Assembly: GCA_928212115.1 (NCBI GenBank)
Contig: CAKMRJ010005523.1
Span: forward strand, 241,760,910 to 241,824,909
Source of the DNA: Lactuca virosa
Lineage: Eukaryota; Streptophyta; Magnoliopsida; Asterales; Asteraceae
Reading direction: 5' to 3'
Length of the DNA: 64,000 bases
The notes beneath the pieces are model-generated. The model saw nothing but the letters and a program-made list of their open reading frames with translations, was not told the origin of the DNA and did no database searches. Shown here piece by piece: positions 49,855-61,638 of the stretch. Position numbers and translations under genes: made by a program. How positions within the stretch are numbered: the first letter of the stretch is position 1; every line of letters begins with the position of its first letter.

Positions 49855-50055
49855 CTAAAAACTCAAAAGTCAAATTTAAAAGTCAAACTCAAAAGTCAAA
49901 CTTGAAAAGTCAAACTTAAAAGTCAAATCGAAAAGCTAAATTTGAAAATTTAAAAGTTAAACGAGAAAGTCAAAGTTCAAAGTCAAAGGTCAAACTTTAA
50001 AAGTCAAAGTCAAAATTTTAAGTAAAAAGTCAAAAATAAAAGTCAAAAAATTAAA
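49855..50055. repeat. degenerate AAAAGTCAAA tandem repeat
   Basis: About eighteen imperfect 9-15 bp units built on AAAAGTCAAA in the 5' leader of the gag-only element. Confidence 0.9.
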
Positions 50056-50187
50056 ACTAAAATTTTTGGTTGAAAATGGATTTTAAAAATAAAAGAAATT
50101 GATTTTTGGGCAAAAAGTGTTAAATTTGCGAAAATAAGGAATCGAAGGTATTGTATTTGAGTTAAAATTCGAAGGTTTGAAACAAGA

Positions 50188-50262
50188 TTCAGCTTAGACC
50201 AACTGGTAAGGTGCGAAGGAGGAAGGAATGGGAGACCCGGGTTCTATCCCCGGCAACTACAA
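50188..50262 (+). other. tRNA-like sequence (pseudo-tRNA or SINE head)
   Basis: TTAGACCAACTGG resembles an A box. About 35 nt later, GGTTCTATCCC resembles the B box GGTTCRANYCC, within a possible T-arm GCCCGGG-like stem (CCGGG...CCCGG). No convincing acceptor stem or CCA is visible, so it is not called a functional tRNA. It sits in the element's leader, opposite to its gag. Confidence 0.4.
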
Positions 50263-50669
50263 AGCGTCTCCCCCTTTTTTTTTAGTGTATGCGAGGCGAA
50301 GATGCTGCTGCGAGGACGAGGCCGATGACGCGATGCGAGGATCAAGTCCGAAGCGAAGACCGAGGCTGCTGGACCATAAACGAGACCGAACACGTGCGAG
50401 CCGTAAACTCCGAGGGCCGTAAACTCCGGACCGTAAACCTCGGAAACCCTAGCTGCTGACCGTAAACGGCGCCACCCCCTCGCTGGTTACGACCAAAAAC
50501 AGCGTTTTTTCGACTTTGAAGCTCCAAAACTCGATCAAAACCCCTTTTTATCAAAAACACGAAGAACAAACCCCCCCTAATTTTCAGAGATCTATCCAAA
50601 AACGCAGAGATCTTTCAAAAATAAGATCAAATAAGCTCCAGATCTGACAAAATTGACTGATACAACCAA

Positions 50670-50682
50670 GCTCTGATACCAA
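50670..50682 (-). promoter_or_regulatory. primer-binding site of the gag-only element
   Basis: Minus strand TGGTATCAGAGC, complementary to the initiator tRNA-Met 3' end, next to the 5' LTR. Confidence 0.88.
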
Positions 50683-50683
50683 T

Positions 50684-51131
50684 TGTAAGTCCCTAATCTG
50701 CTTGTGTATCAATCAAATCCGTTTGATGGTGCGGAATCCCAATCAAACGGATGATGTTAGATCAAATAGAAGAGAAGCAGAAGAAGAAGATGATGAATCT
50801 TGTATGTATTGATATGAATGAAGATCCGGATACAAGATTCACACACACTAACACACACACTCTCTTTTTTCTCTTATTCATCAATCTATTCCTCACACCC
50901 CTCACCCCTATATATATACACGGGAAACATGGGCCGAAAATGGGTTTACGGTCGTAAATGGGTTTACGGCCGTAAACACCCATTGGGCCGTAAACAGGGT
51001 TTACGGCCGTAAACCTGTTTACGGCCATAAACACCTCCCTGGCTGTAAACCTGACCGTAAACTCATAAAATATTACAGAAAATTACAATTTCCTAGAAAA
51101 GCAAAGTATAAACCATAATATTGACCCAACA
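50684..51131 (-). repeat. 5' LTR of the gag-only element
   Basis: 448 bp. GTTTACGGCCGTAAAC palindromes lie at 50945-51055, with one more copy of the motif than in the 3' LTR. Confidence 0.93.
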
Positions 51132-51136
51132 TTACA

Positions 51137-51739
51137 GGCCTTATGTCAGATTATACATATAATGTTTATTGCTCAAATGATTCATCAGGTTGGGAGATTC
51201 ATCCAGATAATCATTGCTTTAGGATTTGTGAGAATCGATTGGGCAGGATGGATGGTCTTATGTCAGATTATACCTATAATGTTTATTGCATGAATGTTAT
51301 TATATATTATCATTAATACATTATGGTCTTGAAAACCCTATGCATCTCACCAGGTTTCCTAAACTTGACCCACTCATTATATGTGCATCACAGGTAGCGA
51401 ATGTAAGGTTGCCGAAGTGTAATTAAGATGGAGAGTGAAATAAGAGATGTGCCTATAGTAGTATTTTAGGACCTTTTTATTTGACACTGTAACCTATGTT
51501 TAGGTATTGATGGTGACATCCATGGTATTTTAATAAAATGAAATAACTTATGTTATCTCAATTATTTTAAACTGGGATTTTCCGCAACAAAAATACTTAA
51601 AGCGTAAAGAAAAAGTTTTAATTGGTTATGAAAATTGGGAGATGTCACAGAGGGAAACCCAAAAGGACTTTACTTTTATTCATCAACATTATACCAATCT
51701 AGTTAGGACCCTACATACCTTAATCCAACAAGGACGTTA
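51137..51739. other. intergenic DNA with a short direct repeat
   Basis: CTTATGTCAGATTATAC and ATAATGTTTATTGC occur together twice (about 51140-51171 and 51258-51290). At 51650-51732 there is a worn fragment like the edge of the 1280 LTR family (CCCAAAAGGACTT ... TTAATCCAACA). No gene. Confidence 0.45.
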
Positions 51740-52704
51740 TCACATGCATTCATAACCTTCACAGAAAACCGATGTCGATGTTGGCAAAGAAAACAATTAA
51801 TGGTGTTTGGAACAATATTGTGAAGATGAAGTCTGAACTGGAGGCGATGGAGGTTGTCCCGACTAACATGTTTTCTTTAATTGTAGGTACCGAAGATGAT
51901 ACAAACTTCTGGTCTGAAATCTGGCACGAAACAACGACATTCTCCTCACGATTCATAAACCTATTTCATTGGAGAAGAAAAACACGACGTATATAGTTGA
52001 ACGTATGGGTCCTCCCGGTTTTATCGCCAATTAGAAAACAAAACCTTCATCACCGATAGAGCTAGCTGAATTTGACCAAATTCATGCAATAGTTAACTCG
52101 GTCTCCTTCTCAAATGGTGTAGACTCATGGAAATTCTCCTTAGCTCAAGATGACGTTTTTAGAGTTGACCTCCTTCAAGAGAAAATTAACCGTTTTTTGA
52201 CAGATTCCTCGCCAAAGACTATGGAATGGATCAATGTGGTTCCACTAAAGTTGTTGATATTTATTTGGAGGGCATGTTTGGATAGAATCCCGACTGCAAC
52301 AACTTTGATTCAAAGGGGTATCAACATTAACTCAGTAACCTATCCATTGTGCTCAGATAAGGTGGAAACGGCAAACCATCTATTAATTGAATGTTCATTT
52401 TCTCGGGATACGTTCACATGGATATTTGATTGGTGTCACATTGGTACTTAATTCTTTTCCAAAGTGGAGGATATAATCAGGTTTAAGTCTCAGTGAGGGA
52501 ACTGCCCTAAGAGAAAGCAAAATCCTATTAAGCATTGTTTTTTAGCGTTCTGTGGTGTATTTGGATGACAAGGAATAATAGGATCTTTAACAATACTACT
52601 CCAAAACCTTCCACAATGGCGGAAGAGGTGATTACTATGATTTATGGGTGGATTAAACATAGGGGTAAAATGGGAAATTACAATTGGGTAAAGTGGTGTT
52701 ATTG
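51740..52704 (+). pseudogene. LINE ORF2 fragment (C-terminal, zinc-binding region)
   Basis: GVWNNIVKMKSELEAME...VGTEDDTNFWSEIWH (51772-51996) is followed by KLLIFIWRACLDRIPTATTL...PLCSDKVETANHLLIECSFS (52197-52451), then, after a stop, FFSVLWCIWMTRNNRIFN (52535 onward). This is the region after reverse transcriptase in plant LINEs (zf-RVT type). Frameshifts and stops show decay. No clear poly(A) tail or target duplication was seen. Confidence 0.82.
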
Positions 52705-53082
52705 TTATGTCCCAAAATTTCAAGGCAAGTTTTTCATTTTTATTTTATTAAATCATAAGACTTACAAATCGTTATATTACATTTATTCATAAAAGAGAGT
52801 TCTAGCAGAAGTCTTAAAATATTATTTATTGCGTTCGATGCAAGTACAGTCACGCGGGAGCCTTTCCTCGATCTGAAGAACAACCTAAAAATCAGTTATT
52901 CAACAACTGTAATCCAAGGCTTCGTGAATTCCCTCAAGATACCACATACCACAACATATATACAATTCATACATGTAGTGATATGTTCTCCGAGCTTAAC
53001 GTCGTTTGGGGATAGCTTCGTCTGGGTCAAGCCTGAGAATCACAACAAAGAAAGAGCCGACATCAGCCGTCGTCCGGGAGGG
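52705..53082 (+). mobile_element. gypsy-type LTR fragment
   Basis: TGTCCCAAAATTTCAAGGC starts a stretch with the same landmark order as the other gypsy LTRs here (GAATTCCCTCAAGATACCAC near 52930). It is cut by the LTR beginning at 53083. Confidence 0.5.
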
Positions 53083-54569
53083 TGATGTGCATAAATATAC
53101 CTACCAAATTAAATTTAAGTCCTAACGAAACTTATCTATGAATGCACTAATAGGCAGTGTACCTAGTCGGTTTATAGGATAGAAAAGAAGGTTGGGTATC
53201 GAACACAGGGAACATATTCAGTTTAAAAGAATTACTAAAAATTAATCTAATAGCAGTTAACTAAAGTGGGGGGTTTTTTTATCTGATTTTGCAAGTTCAT
53301 ATTAACTTAAAACTAAACAAACACTTAACTAAGAACGGACGTTATCAAGATATTAAAACCACTTTCGTTTAGTTTTGAATCCACCTTTTTCCTATGGTTA
53401 GTTCTTATTTATGGATTAATAAAGTTGGTTACTAAAATAGATATTATTAGCAATCTTGATCACATCTCCTAATATTTTCCTCAATTCATGAACTACTATG
53501 TAATGATCATACACAAGCAAACACAAAATTGGTTACTAATGATAATTTAGCTATGTAAGATATATCTAAGGTAAATATCTATGATCAAGACGATTTACCA
53601 AACACAATTATGATTAAATCATTTTCTCTAACACAGTTAAAGTTGTTGTCTTTATTACATAATTTAAGATTTGATGAATCCTAGCTCTAATAATTTAGTG
53701 ATCATAAACCACTAGGTGATCAAGCTCATGTAATCTAAACTGATAATATAACTACACTTAACTTGAATGTAAGAAACAAAGATTAAAGCTTTAACATGCT
53801 AGGAATCGATAATCAAACACAAAGTAAATCCAACTTCATATAATCAATAAAATAAGAAACTAACTCATAGTTTTAGGTTTCATCTAACTAAACGAAAGTA
53901 TACTAATTTAGCTACTCATGGCAGAAGGTAAACACACAAAATCATAAGAATTTGACATTACTGAATTAATGCAAACCGAATGCGAAGTGTGATCTTTAAA
54001 TCTTCAATATTCAAACGTTCTCTATTCCAAAAGGTTGTTTTTTGCTCCTCTTTGACTTCTGATTTTGACTATAACTTCAGAAAATCAGATCCAACCTCTT
54101 CATGTCGAATGTGCAAAAGAGTATTTATAGTTTCTTTAAATCGTCCCTCACGTCGTTAGAATTAGGGTCTCACATCGTGAGGTTAGTAGCAATCTGTATC
54201 TGATAAGGAAACTTGGCTTCCGCGTAATGATCTTCTAGAACCTTTACTGCTCACGTCGTGAGTTTCCTGCTTTCGTAAATCATCGGGAATTTCCTTATAA
54301 TCACGTCGTGGTGCTCAGTTGCCACGTTTTAGGGAGTGTTTTTTCTTGGTTCTTCTTCCTTGTAAGCTCTATTAAGCTCCTAGTTTAACTCCAGTCCTTC
54401 CAAGTTCCAATATTTGTCACTTTTGGTCCTTTTTCTTCAAGAATGTCCTATTTGGCTATAAAATGTAATTTTAACTCAATAAGTATCAAATATCTTTGCA
54501 ATTAACCAAAATATAACTTAAAATGTATTAAAATAATGCCTAAATATATTTGTAAATATGACAATATCA
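53083..54569 (-). repeat. 3' LTR of a reverse-oriented Athila-like element
   Basis: The 1487-bp reverse relative of 40048-41522 keeps the TGAT...ATATCA tips and the order of inner words (GCAGTGTACCTAGTC, TTTTGCAAGTTC, ATGCCTAAATATA). On the minus strand it is preceded by GACAAGTGTGGGGTATTT, the expected polypurine tract, so internal sequence lies at higher coordinates. Confidence 0.85.
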
Positions 54570-55345
54570 AAATACCCCACACTTGTCTTTTGCTTGCCCT
54601 CAAGCAAAACTAATCTTTTAAGTTAAACCTTCATCACCAACATCACATAAGACAATCCATTTAGAACCCAACCATTACACCAAGACCGTAATGCGCATAT
54701 TTACTTCTAAAGTTACTAAATACTTCCCAATCCTAAATACTCACAATCATTATGAACATTCACCCCTTAGTTTGTACGACACTCATTTTTGCAACCCTCT
54801 GAATCCATCCTCGGAAAACTTTCTTAATCTCAAGGTACTTTTGGTTAAACTCCCAAGCATACATATGATACAATAACCTAGAAAGAAAAATTACAACTGT
54901 GATACCACAATGAAGCTCGTGGAATTCATCTCTTCTTTGATATTTGCTCTTTGATTTTCTTGAATTTAACACCTTTTTTGTTTGATTTTTGGCATCTTCA
55001 ATTTTTTGATTCTTCAAAATTTTTGATCTCTTGATCTTCATACTTTGATAGCTTCTTTTTCTTCAAAATTCTTTCACTTTTGCAACTTTTTCTCTCTTTT
55101 TTATATATATGTCTCACTTTTTCACGGGATACGTATTCCTAGAGGGATAATTACTCCATTATCTTTGACGTATTCCTAGAGGGATATGTTAACAAGTCCC
55201 CTAGGCTAGTAAACTTCTGTGTTGGGATGACTTAGCTGAGTTGTTCTAGCCTTTATCAAGACACACGTTTAGTGGAGATGGTTCTGATGTCCACTGGTGT
55301 AACAGAGCCGTTCTGTGCAGGCAGTTTTTACTATAATAATCGTTC
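54570..55345 (-). mobile_element. 3' internal region of the reverse Athila-like element
   Basis: Begins (plus strand) AATACCCCACACTTGTC, the complement of the polypurine tract. It has a repeated ACGTATTCCTAGAGGGATA (55130-55185) and no coding signal. It ends where a plus-strand gypsy-type gag begins, so it is truncated. Confidence 0.6.
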
Positions 55346-55349
55346 GGTT

Positions 55350-57130
55350 CTCCAGCTTTGTATTTAAAATGCCCTTTATTTAGGAACGAATTTATTCTTC
55401 ATATCTCCTACGATTCAAATGTCTCAGTTTTCTTCTGTGTTTATTCTTTTCCTACCGTTTTTTCTCGATCTAGAGTGACATCCACGCGATCTGGGAATGA
55501 CCCGAAACCGGAAGAGTTCGAGTCCCTCAGTTCCGTTTTGGGTTTATGCCTAAACACAGAGTATAGTTTCTAAAGAAAGGGGCTCATGTATTAGCCACCG
55601 ACACAAAAGGTTGGGGTCCCTGTATCGATCTTCGAGGCGGGATTCTGGCTGCCAGTATCAGATTTCTTTGATGAGGTCATGTGGGAGTATGGTTTCTCTA
55701 TGGACGAACTCACTCCTAATACCGTGAATAAGATTGTCGGGTTCGAGTTGGACTGTCGAGCCTTGGGTGTACTTCCCTAATTTCGGGCCTTCCAGTCTTT
55801 CTTCAACTCGTCCACCCAGTCTGATGTGCCTACTTTCTCTCAGCGACGTAATACTCATACGTTTATTGTTAACCAGAAAGCTCATTGGAAGAACTGGTAG
55901 GATCAGTGGTTGTGGGTTAACAATGAATTGATCGGTCCTGGTTATCCTCGTGTTACCATCTCCTCGGATCGGGCACCTCAATTGATAGGCGACAGTTTGT
56001 CTTGTGGCTCAAGCGTTGAAGGGGATCTACTTCAACGGGGAAGATTGGCAGGATTGCATCCTGGCGGCGGCGGGGATGAGTGCTGCTTGGAGAGCCCGAG
56101 GGATTGTTCCTCAATTTTATGTAGAGAAGGACGGTAAGTGTCGCTTCCCTACCCCCTGTTTTGAGAAGCTTCCATTGGGGAGGAAAACAATCGTTTAATG
56201 CTTGTTGTTTTCGGTTGCAGGTGCTGAGAAGGTTTTATCCCTCGAGAGAGTGTTGTGTGGGAAGTTTAAGGGTGACCTTCAACATTGCAAGGTCCCTTTG
56301 GTGGAGGATTCCCTACTACCCGCTAGCACTACTCGTACGCTTGTCCTAACCGTTGCATCCACCGCTGCACACCAAGGGCTTGGCGCTCAAGCTGATTTTG
56401 GACCGTTGGGTGTAGCTGTTGACGGTGTTTCCCATAATGATCCTTTATCTTGGTTTTTCGAGGAGCGGACGGTGAAGGGGGGTCTGTGGGCGGCGGTCGA
56501 GTCGTCGTTAGGCGGCGCACAACTTGGGCGGACTACCCGCTCGTCAGTGATGTTGGGGCCGACACAATTGGTAGTCGATTGCACAAGAAGCATAACATTG
56601 ATTTCCTGCTTAGGGGCTCGCCACAGTCGGCATCCTCGATGATGACACTTCGCATCAGTCGGAGAGAGTAAGCCAATGGGTGACTATATTGCAACAGCGA
56701 CCGGAAGAAGGAACGAGAGATGTTGTCGACTATGGTAACGGTGATTTTGGCAAGAAGCTTGCAACTGATCCAAAAGCTGTCTCCAACCTCCGCTCGGTTC
56801 CACTCCCCGACGGTGACATCTCTGGCATCGTGTCTACACAACTAGGGAATGTTGGTGTGTATCTCCTAGAGTGGAATCTTACTCACGAGTCCCTTCTGAT
56901 GCAAAATTCTAGCGCCCATGAGTGGTGTCGTCATGTGTTTCCTCCGGCCAATCTAGAGTCGTTGGAACTCCTTTATCATTCCCATGTGGCGAATGACCTC
57001 CAATACATTGCAGCCCACGTTTCTTCGCATTTGGTGGCGGAATTCGGTTGTCTTCGCTGCTTGGGTGCCGACTTGGCGGAATTGGTTGTCGTCAAGACTG
57101 AATGTGATGAGCTTGGGGAGAAGGTATGGC
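55350..57130 (+). pseudogene. gypsy-type gag domain (PF04195-like), decayed
   Basis: In frame near 55620: FWLPVSDFFDEVMWEYGFSM, then LTPNTVNKIVGFELDCRALG. After a stop, frames continue GIYFNGEDWQDCILAAAGMS (56022), FYVEKDGKCRFPTPCF (56120) and a C-terminal helical part, LVAEFGCLRCLGADLAELVV (57030). This is the gag-like domain called putative gypsy-type transposon in plant annotations. Several stops and frameshifts are present. It ends in mid-domain where copia gag begins near 57131. Confidence 0.78.
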
Positions 57131-60100
57131 TCCTTGATGAAGGATGGTGAGTCTGTAAGCAACCACATTTCGAGAATGCAACGATACGTGGATAGGCTCA
57201 TCAAGCTGAATGTTAATTTTGATGAAGAGTTGGCAATCGACATAGTGTTGAACTCTTTGCCAAGTTGTTATGATCAATTCATATTGACTTATCATTTGAA
57301 CAACAATGAAACTACCTTGTCACAATTGCACAACCTCATGCGGACAGCTGAAGCAAGAATGAAGGGAAAATGTGTTGCCTCCACTCCTGTTCTGGCCATT
57401 GGTCAAGGGAAAGGGAAAAAGAGGAAAGGTCCTTCCAAGCTGAACTGGAAGGGAAAGTCCCAAGCTGGGTCATCTAGCAGTGGACCCAAAGGAAAGTCCA
57501 GTTCCGATGCTCCCCCTGTTTCCGACCCAAAGGAGGCCACTTGCTTTTACTGCAACGACAATGGGCATTGGAAATGAAGCTGCCCAAAATACTTGCAAGA
57601 TATCAAGGATAGCAAGGTGAAGCCAACCTTGGCAGGTATTTAAACTATTTTATCTAATAACTCATCATATTCTCATTCTTGGGTCCTTAATACAGGATGT
57701 GGATTTCACATTTATTCTGATTTGAAGGGGCTAAGAAGAAGAGAGGATGTGGAGCATGGAAGGATGGACTTGATCATGGGGAATAGGCGATCTTCACCTG
57801 TTACCAAGATTGGAGTTTATAGCTTAGTGCTTAATAGTGTGTTAGGGATAGATTTATTGAATTGTTGCTACTCATCAGAGATAACACGAAACATCATTTC
57901 ATTTCATGCTTAATTTAAACAAGGTTTTAGATATTCTTTCGATGACAAAAATGGTTCTATTTCTGCTTATAAAAATGGTGTGTTTTATTTTGAAGCTTTA
58001 CTTTGTGATGGTGTGTATGAAATTGTGATGATTGTAGATAATTTAGGAAATAGTGTTTTTCATATTGATTCGTCTAATGGTGTAGACAAAGCATGCTTGT
58101 GGCATTGTCGTCTTGGACATGTCAACAAGAAACGCATGGCCTAACTCCAAAAGGATGGAGTGTTGGAATCATTTGACTTAAGGTCAGATGATACATGCGA
58201 GTCTTGTTTGCTAGGTAAGATGACAAAATCACTTTTCACTGGTTCTTGTGAAATAGGTGAAAAATTGTTGGATCTCATATACACAGATGTGTGTGGGCCC
58301 TTCAGATCCACCACAAGGGATGCAATCGATTCTATGTGACCTTTACTGATGATTATAGCAGATATGGTTATATATACTTAATCAAGCATAAGTTAGAAAC
58401 CTTTGAAAAGTTCAAAGAGTTTAAACAAGAAGTCGAGAATCATTGGGCATGAAGATAAAGATGCTTAGATCCGATAAAGGCGGTGAGTATCTTAGTATCG
58501 AGTTCCACGACTACCTCAAGGAATGTGGAATAGTTTCACAACTGAATCCTCCTAGAACACCACAACTTAATGGTGTGGCTGAGAGGCGTAATCGGACCTT
58601 GTTGGACATGGTTCGTTCCATGATGAGTCCAGCTTCACTTCCATTATCTTTCTGGGGGTATGCCTTAGAGACTGCTGCCCACATTCTTAATCTTGTCCCA
58701 ACAAAGAAAGTTGCCAAAACACCTCATGAGACGTGTACAGGGAAACTTCCCTCGTTAGCACATACCAAGGTTTGGGGTTGTGAAGCTTTCGTTAGACGGG
58801 AGACTCACGACAAGCTTGAACCTCAAAGTGAGAGATGTATTTTCATCGGCTACCCACATAAGTCTTTTGGATATTTTTTGTACAGACCTAGTGACAACGT
58901 GGTCTTCGTAGCACGAAGGGGGGTCTTTCGCGAGAGAGAGCTCATATGCAAAGAGGACAGTGGGAATACAATTGATCTTTAAGAAATTCAAGAGTCAAAC
59001 GATGAAGGAACTTCTGAAAATAATAGCGCTCAACTTGAGGAAGAAATTCCAGTTGAACCAATTGATGAATCATTACCTCTTAGGCATTCTGGTAGATTTA
59101 GTGTCCAACTTGTGTTGTATGGTTTCCATATAACAACAGAAGGTGATACATTTATCAGTGATAGTACACTGGTAAATTTGGATGAACCCGCTAACTACGA
59201 GGAAGCAATGGCGGGCTCCGAGGCTACCAAGTGGAAAGAGGCAATGGACAGCGAGATCAAGTCCATGTATGATAACCAAGTTTGGAATTTGGTTGACAAT
59301 GTACCAGGTCGTAAGACAGTTGGGTGCAAATGGATCTTCTAGAAGAAGACCGACATGGATGGAAAGGTACACACTTTCAAAGCGCGACTGGTTGCGAAGG
59401 GCTTTACTCAAACCCCAGGGGTTGACTATGATGAGGCCTTCTCACCAGTAGCTAAGATTAAATCTATTAGGGTGATGCTAGCCATAGCTTCGTTTCATGA
59501 CTATGAAATCTGGCAGATGGATGTCAAAACTGCTTTCCTTAATGGGAAGTTGGTTGAAGATGTTTACATGAGTCAGCCAGAGGGTTTTGTGGATGCAAAG
59601 TACCCTAATAGAATGTGTAAGCTTATGAAAACAATTTATGGATTGAAACAAGCTTCTCGCGGATGGAATCTTAGCTTTGATAAGAAAGATAAAGAGTTTG
59701 GCTTCTCTAGAAGTGAAGATGAATCTTGTGTATATGTCAAAGCTAGTGGGAGTATAGTGACCTTTCTGGTTTTGTATGTTGATGACATACTTCTTATAGG
59801 AAATGACATTCCAACTTTGCAAGAAGTTATGTCTTGGCTTGGAAAGTGTTTCGCTATGAAGGATCTGGGAGAGGCCGCTTATATTCTGGGGATAAGGATT
59901 TTGAGAGACAGGAGTAAAATACTAACTAGACTTAGTCAAAGTACATATTTGGATAAAGTACTAAAACATTTTAGTATGGAGAATTCCAAGAAGGGAGAAC
60001 TGCCTATACAGAGCAATACCAAACTGAGTAAGACTTAGAGTATGAGTACTGATGTAGAGATAGCAGAAATGAATAGAGTTCCATATGCTTCCGTTGTTGG

Positions 60101-60764
60101 ATCTATCATGTATGTGACATGTACTCGCCCTGATGTGGCTTTTGCTTTGAGCATGGTTAGTCGATATCAGGGAAATCAGGGTAGATATCATTGGATAGTG
60201 GTCAAGAATATTCTTAAGTATCTGTGAAGAACTGAGGACTGGGTCCTTGTGCTTGGTGGAAGTGACAACTTAAGAGTAACCGAGTATAGCGATGCCAACT
60301 TTCAGACAGACATAGACAACTTTCGGTCTCAATCTGACTGGGTGTTTACCCTTAATGGAGGAGCGGTAACCTGGAAAAGTTCCAAACAGGAAACTATGGC
60401 TGATTCTACCTATGAATTAGAGTATATAGTAGCAAGCCAAGCATCGAAGGAGGCTATATGGTTGAAGAACTTCATCGGAGACCTTGGAGTTGTGCCAGCC
60501 ATAAAGGAGCCGATAAATATTTTCTGTGATAATGAAGGAGCGGTTGCCTTGACAAAGGAACCAAGAGATCATGGCAGATCAAGGCATATCGACAGAAAAT
60601 ACCATTTCATTAGACATAGAGTAGAAGAAGGACACCTCATCGTGAAGAGAGTATCGTCAGAAGAGAATCCTGCAGATCCCCTCATAAAGGGTCTGAGTAG
60701 GATTAAGCACATTCAGCATGCCAGGAGCATTGGTCTGAAAGATGATATCAGTTTTAGTAGTTAG
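57131..60764 (+). pseudogene. Ty1/copia Gag-Pol polyprotein, decayed
   Basis: Gag starts in mid-domain at LMKDGESVSNHISRMQRYVD. The zinc knuckle reads CFYCNDNGHWK then a stop then SC; the stop is a TGA where CGA would be expected. The protease and integrase N-terminus (57680-58430) are full of stops, though LWHCRLGHVN and CESCLLGK are visible. The integrase core MLRSDKGGEYLS...VAERRNRTLLDM lies at 58460-58620. Reverse transcriptase has KTAFLNGKLVEDVYMSQPEG and YVDDILL (59530-59790). RNase H has NIFCDNEGAVALT (60510) with the usual EAEY altered to ELEY. At least five in-frame stops were seen, so it is inactive. No 5' LTR is present. Confidence 0.92.
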
Positions 60765-61638
60765 ATAGTTGTTTAGAAAATTGTAACATAATAAAGGTAA
60801 TTGACTCTTGATGATTAAGTAATGGAGAATTATTTATGAGTATTGTCTACTATCTTTTGTCGATTGGTTATTATTGCGTTTCAATTTTGTAGGTTTTACT
60901 TCCAGAATAATTGGATTATTCAAACATCCACAGTCGATCATACTTTTGGGAGTAAGTAGTCAATCAAGACTGTCATGAATTGGATTGTAGATTGTCTAAA
61001 GGGTTTAGACATAGCAATGGTTTGTTGCTACATTCATGAGTACTTTGAAATAGAGATTTAAGTATTAGATTAACCCACGCTCAGAGAATTATCTCATGGA
61101 ATTTATCATGATTAATTATGAGACGGTAATATCTTATAATCTTTAAACAGAGATATATAAGTTGTTCTTTACGAGTTGGTTGTGCATTGATAATACGTAA
61201 ACGCATCAGTAACTTGATGTTATAAAACGTATTGTTACGCATGATTTGATGAGTAAATAGTGCAAGTATATAAGTCAAAGTTTATCTGTTCCTTTTTGCC
61301 TTTAAAGGGAAAAAGCGATATATTGGGCCCCTGGATGATTTGGCGTTGACTTATAGTTTTTGGATTTAGCCACGACTAAATTGATGTGTTCGATTAGTAG
61401 TTCTTTGTCATTGCAAATTAGAAATCATGAAACAAAGTATTGGACAATGAGATTGATTATGTTCCATGTCATTTTTCCACATGATATCTTGCATAACGGA
61501 GGATTATATGATCACTTATCTTAGGACACGTAACTGACTAGGTCAGAGTTCGACAACGGCTTTGAGACCTACAATTTACTGATCGATTTAGAAGTTATAC
61601 TGGAAACTATAGTTATTAGACTTATCCAAGTGTGATAC
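60765..61638 (+). mobile_element. 3' untranslated region of the decayed copia element
   Basis: Non-coding. It ends CCAAGTGTGATAC before the LTR, which looks like a worn form of the CAAGTGGGAGA polypurine tract usual at this place. Confidence 0.6.

Larger units (their letters stand above)
45576..51131 (-). mobile_element. complete gag-only copia-type element (TR-GAG-like), 5556 bp
   Basis: LTRs at 45576-46010 and 50684-51131 run TGTAAGTCCC...GACCCAACA. An exact target duplication TTACA flanks the element (45571-45575, 51132-51136). The primer-binding site (50670-50682) and polypurine tract are present. The interior has a gag gene and a stump of protease, but no integrase, reverse transcriptase or RNase H. 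It therefore needs enzymes from an autonomous relative. The LTRs differ by substitutions and a 13-bp length change, so it is older than the copia at 25750. Confidence 0.95.

Noticed and set aside
53083..54569. Partner LTR of the element at 40048
   Set aside because: It is in reverse orientation with its polypurine tract on the far side, so it belongs to another insertion.
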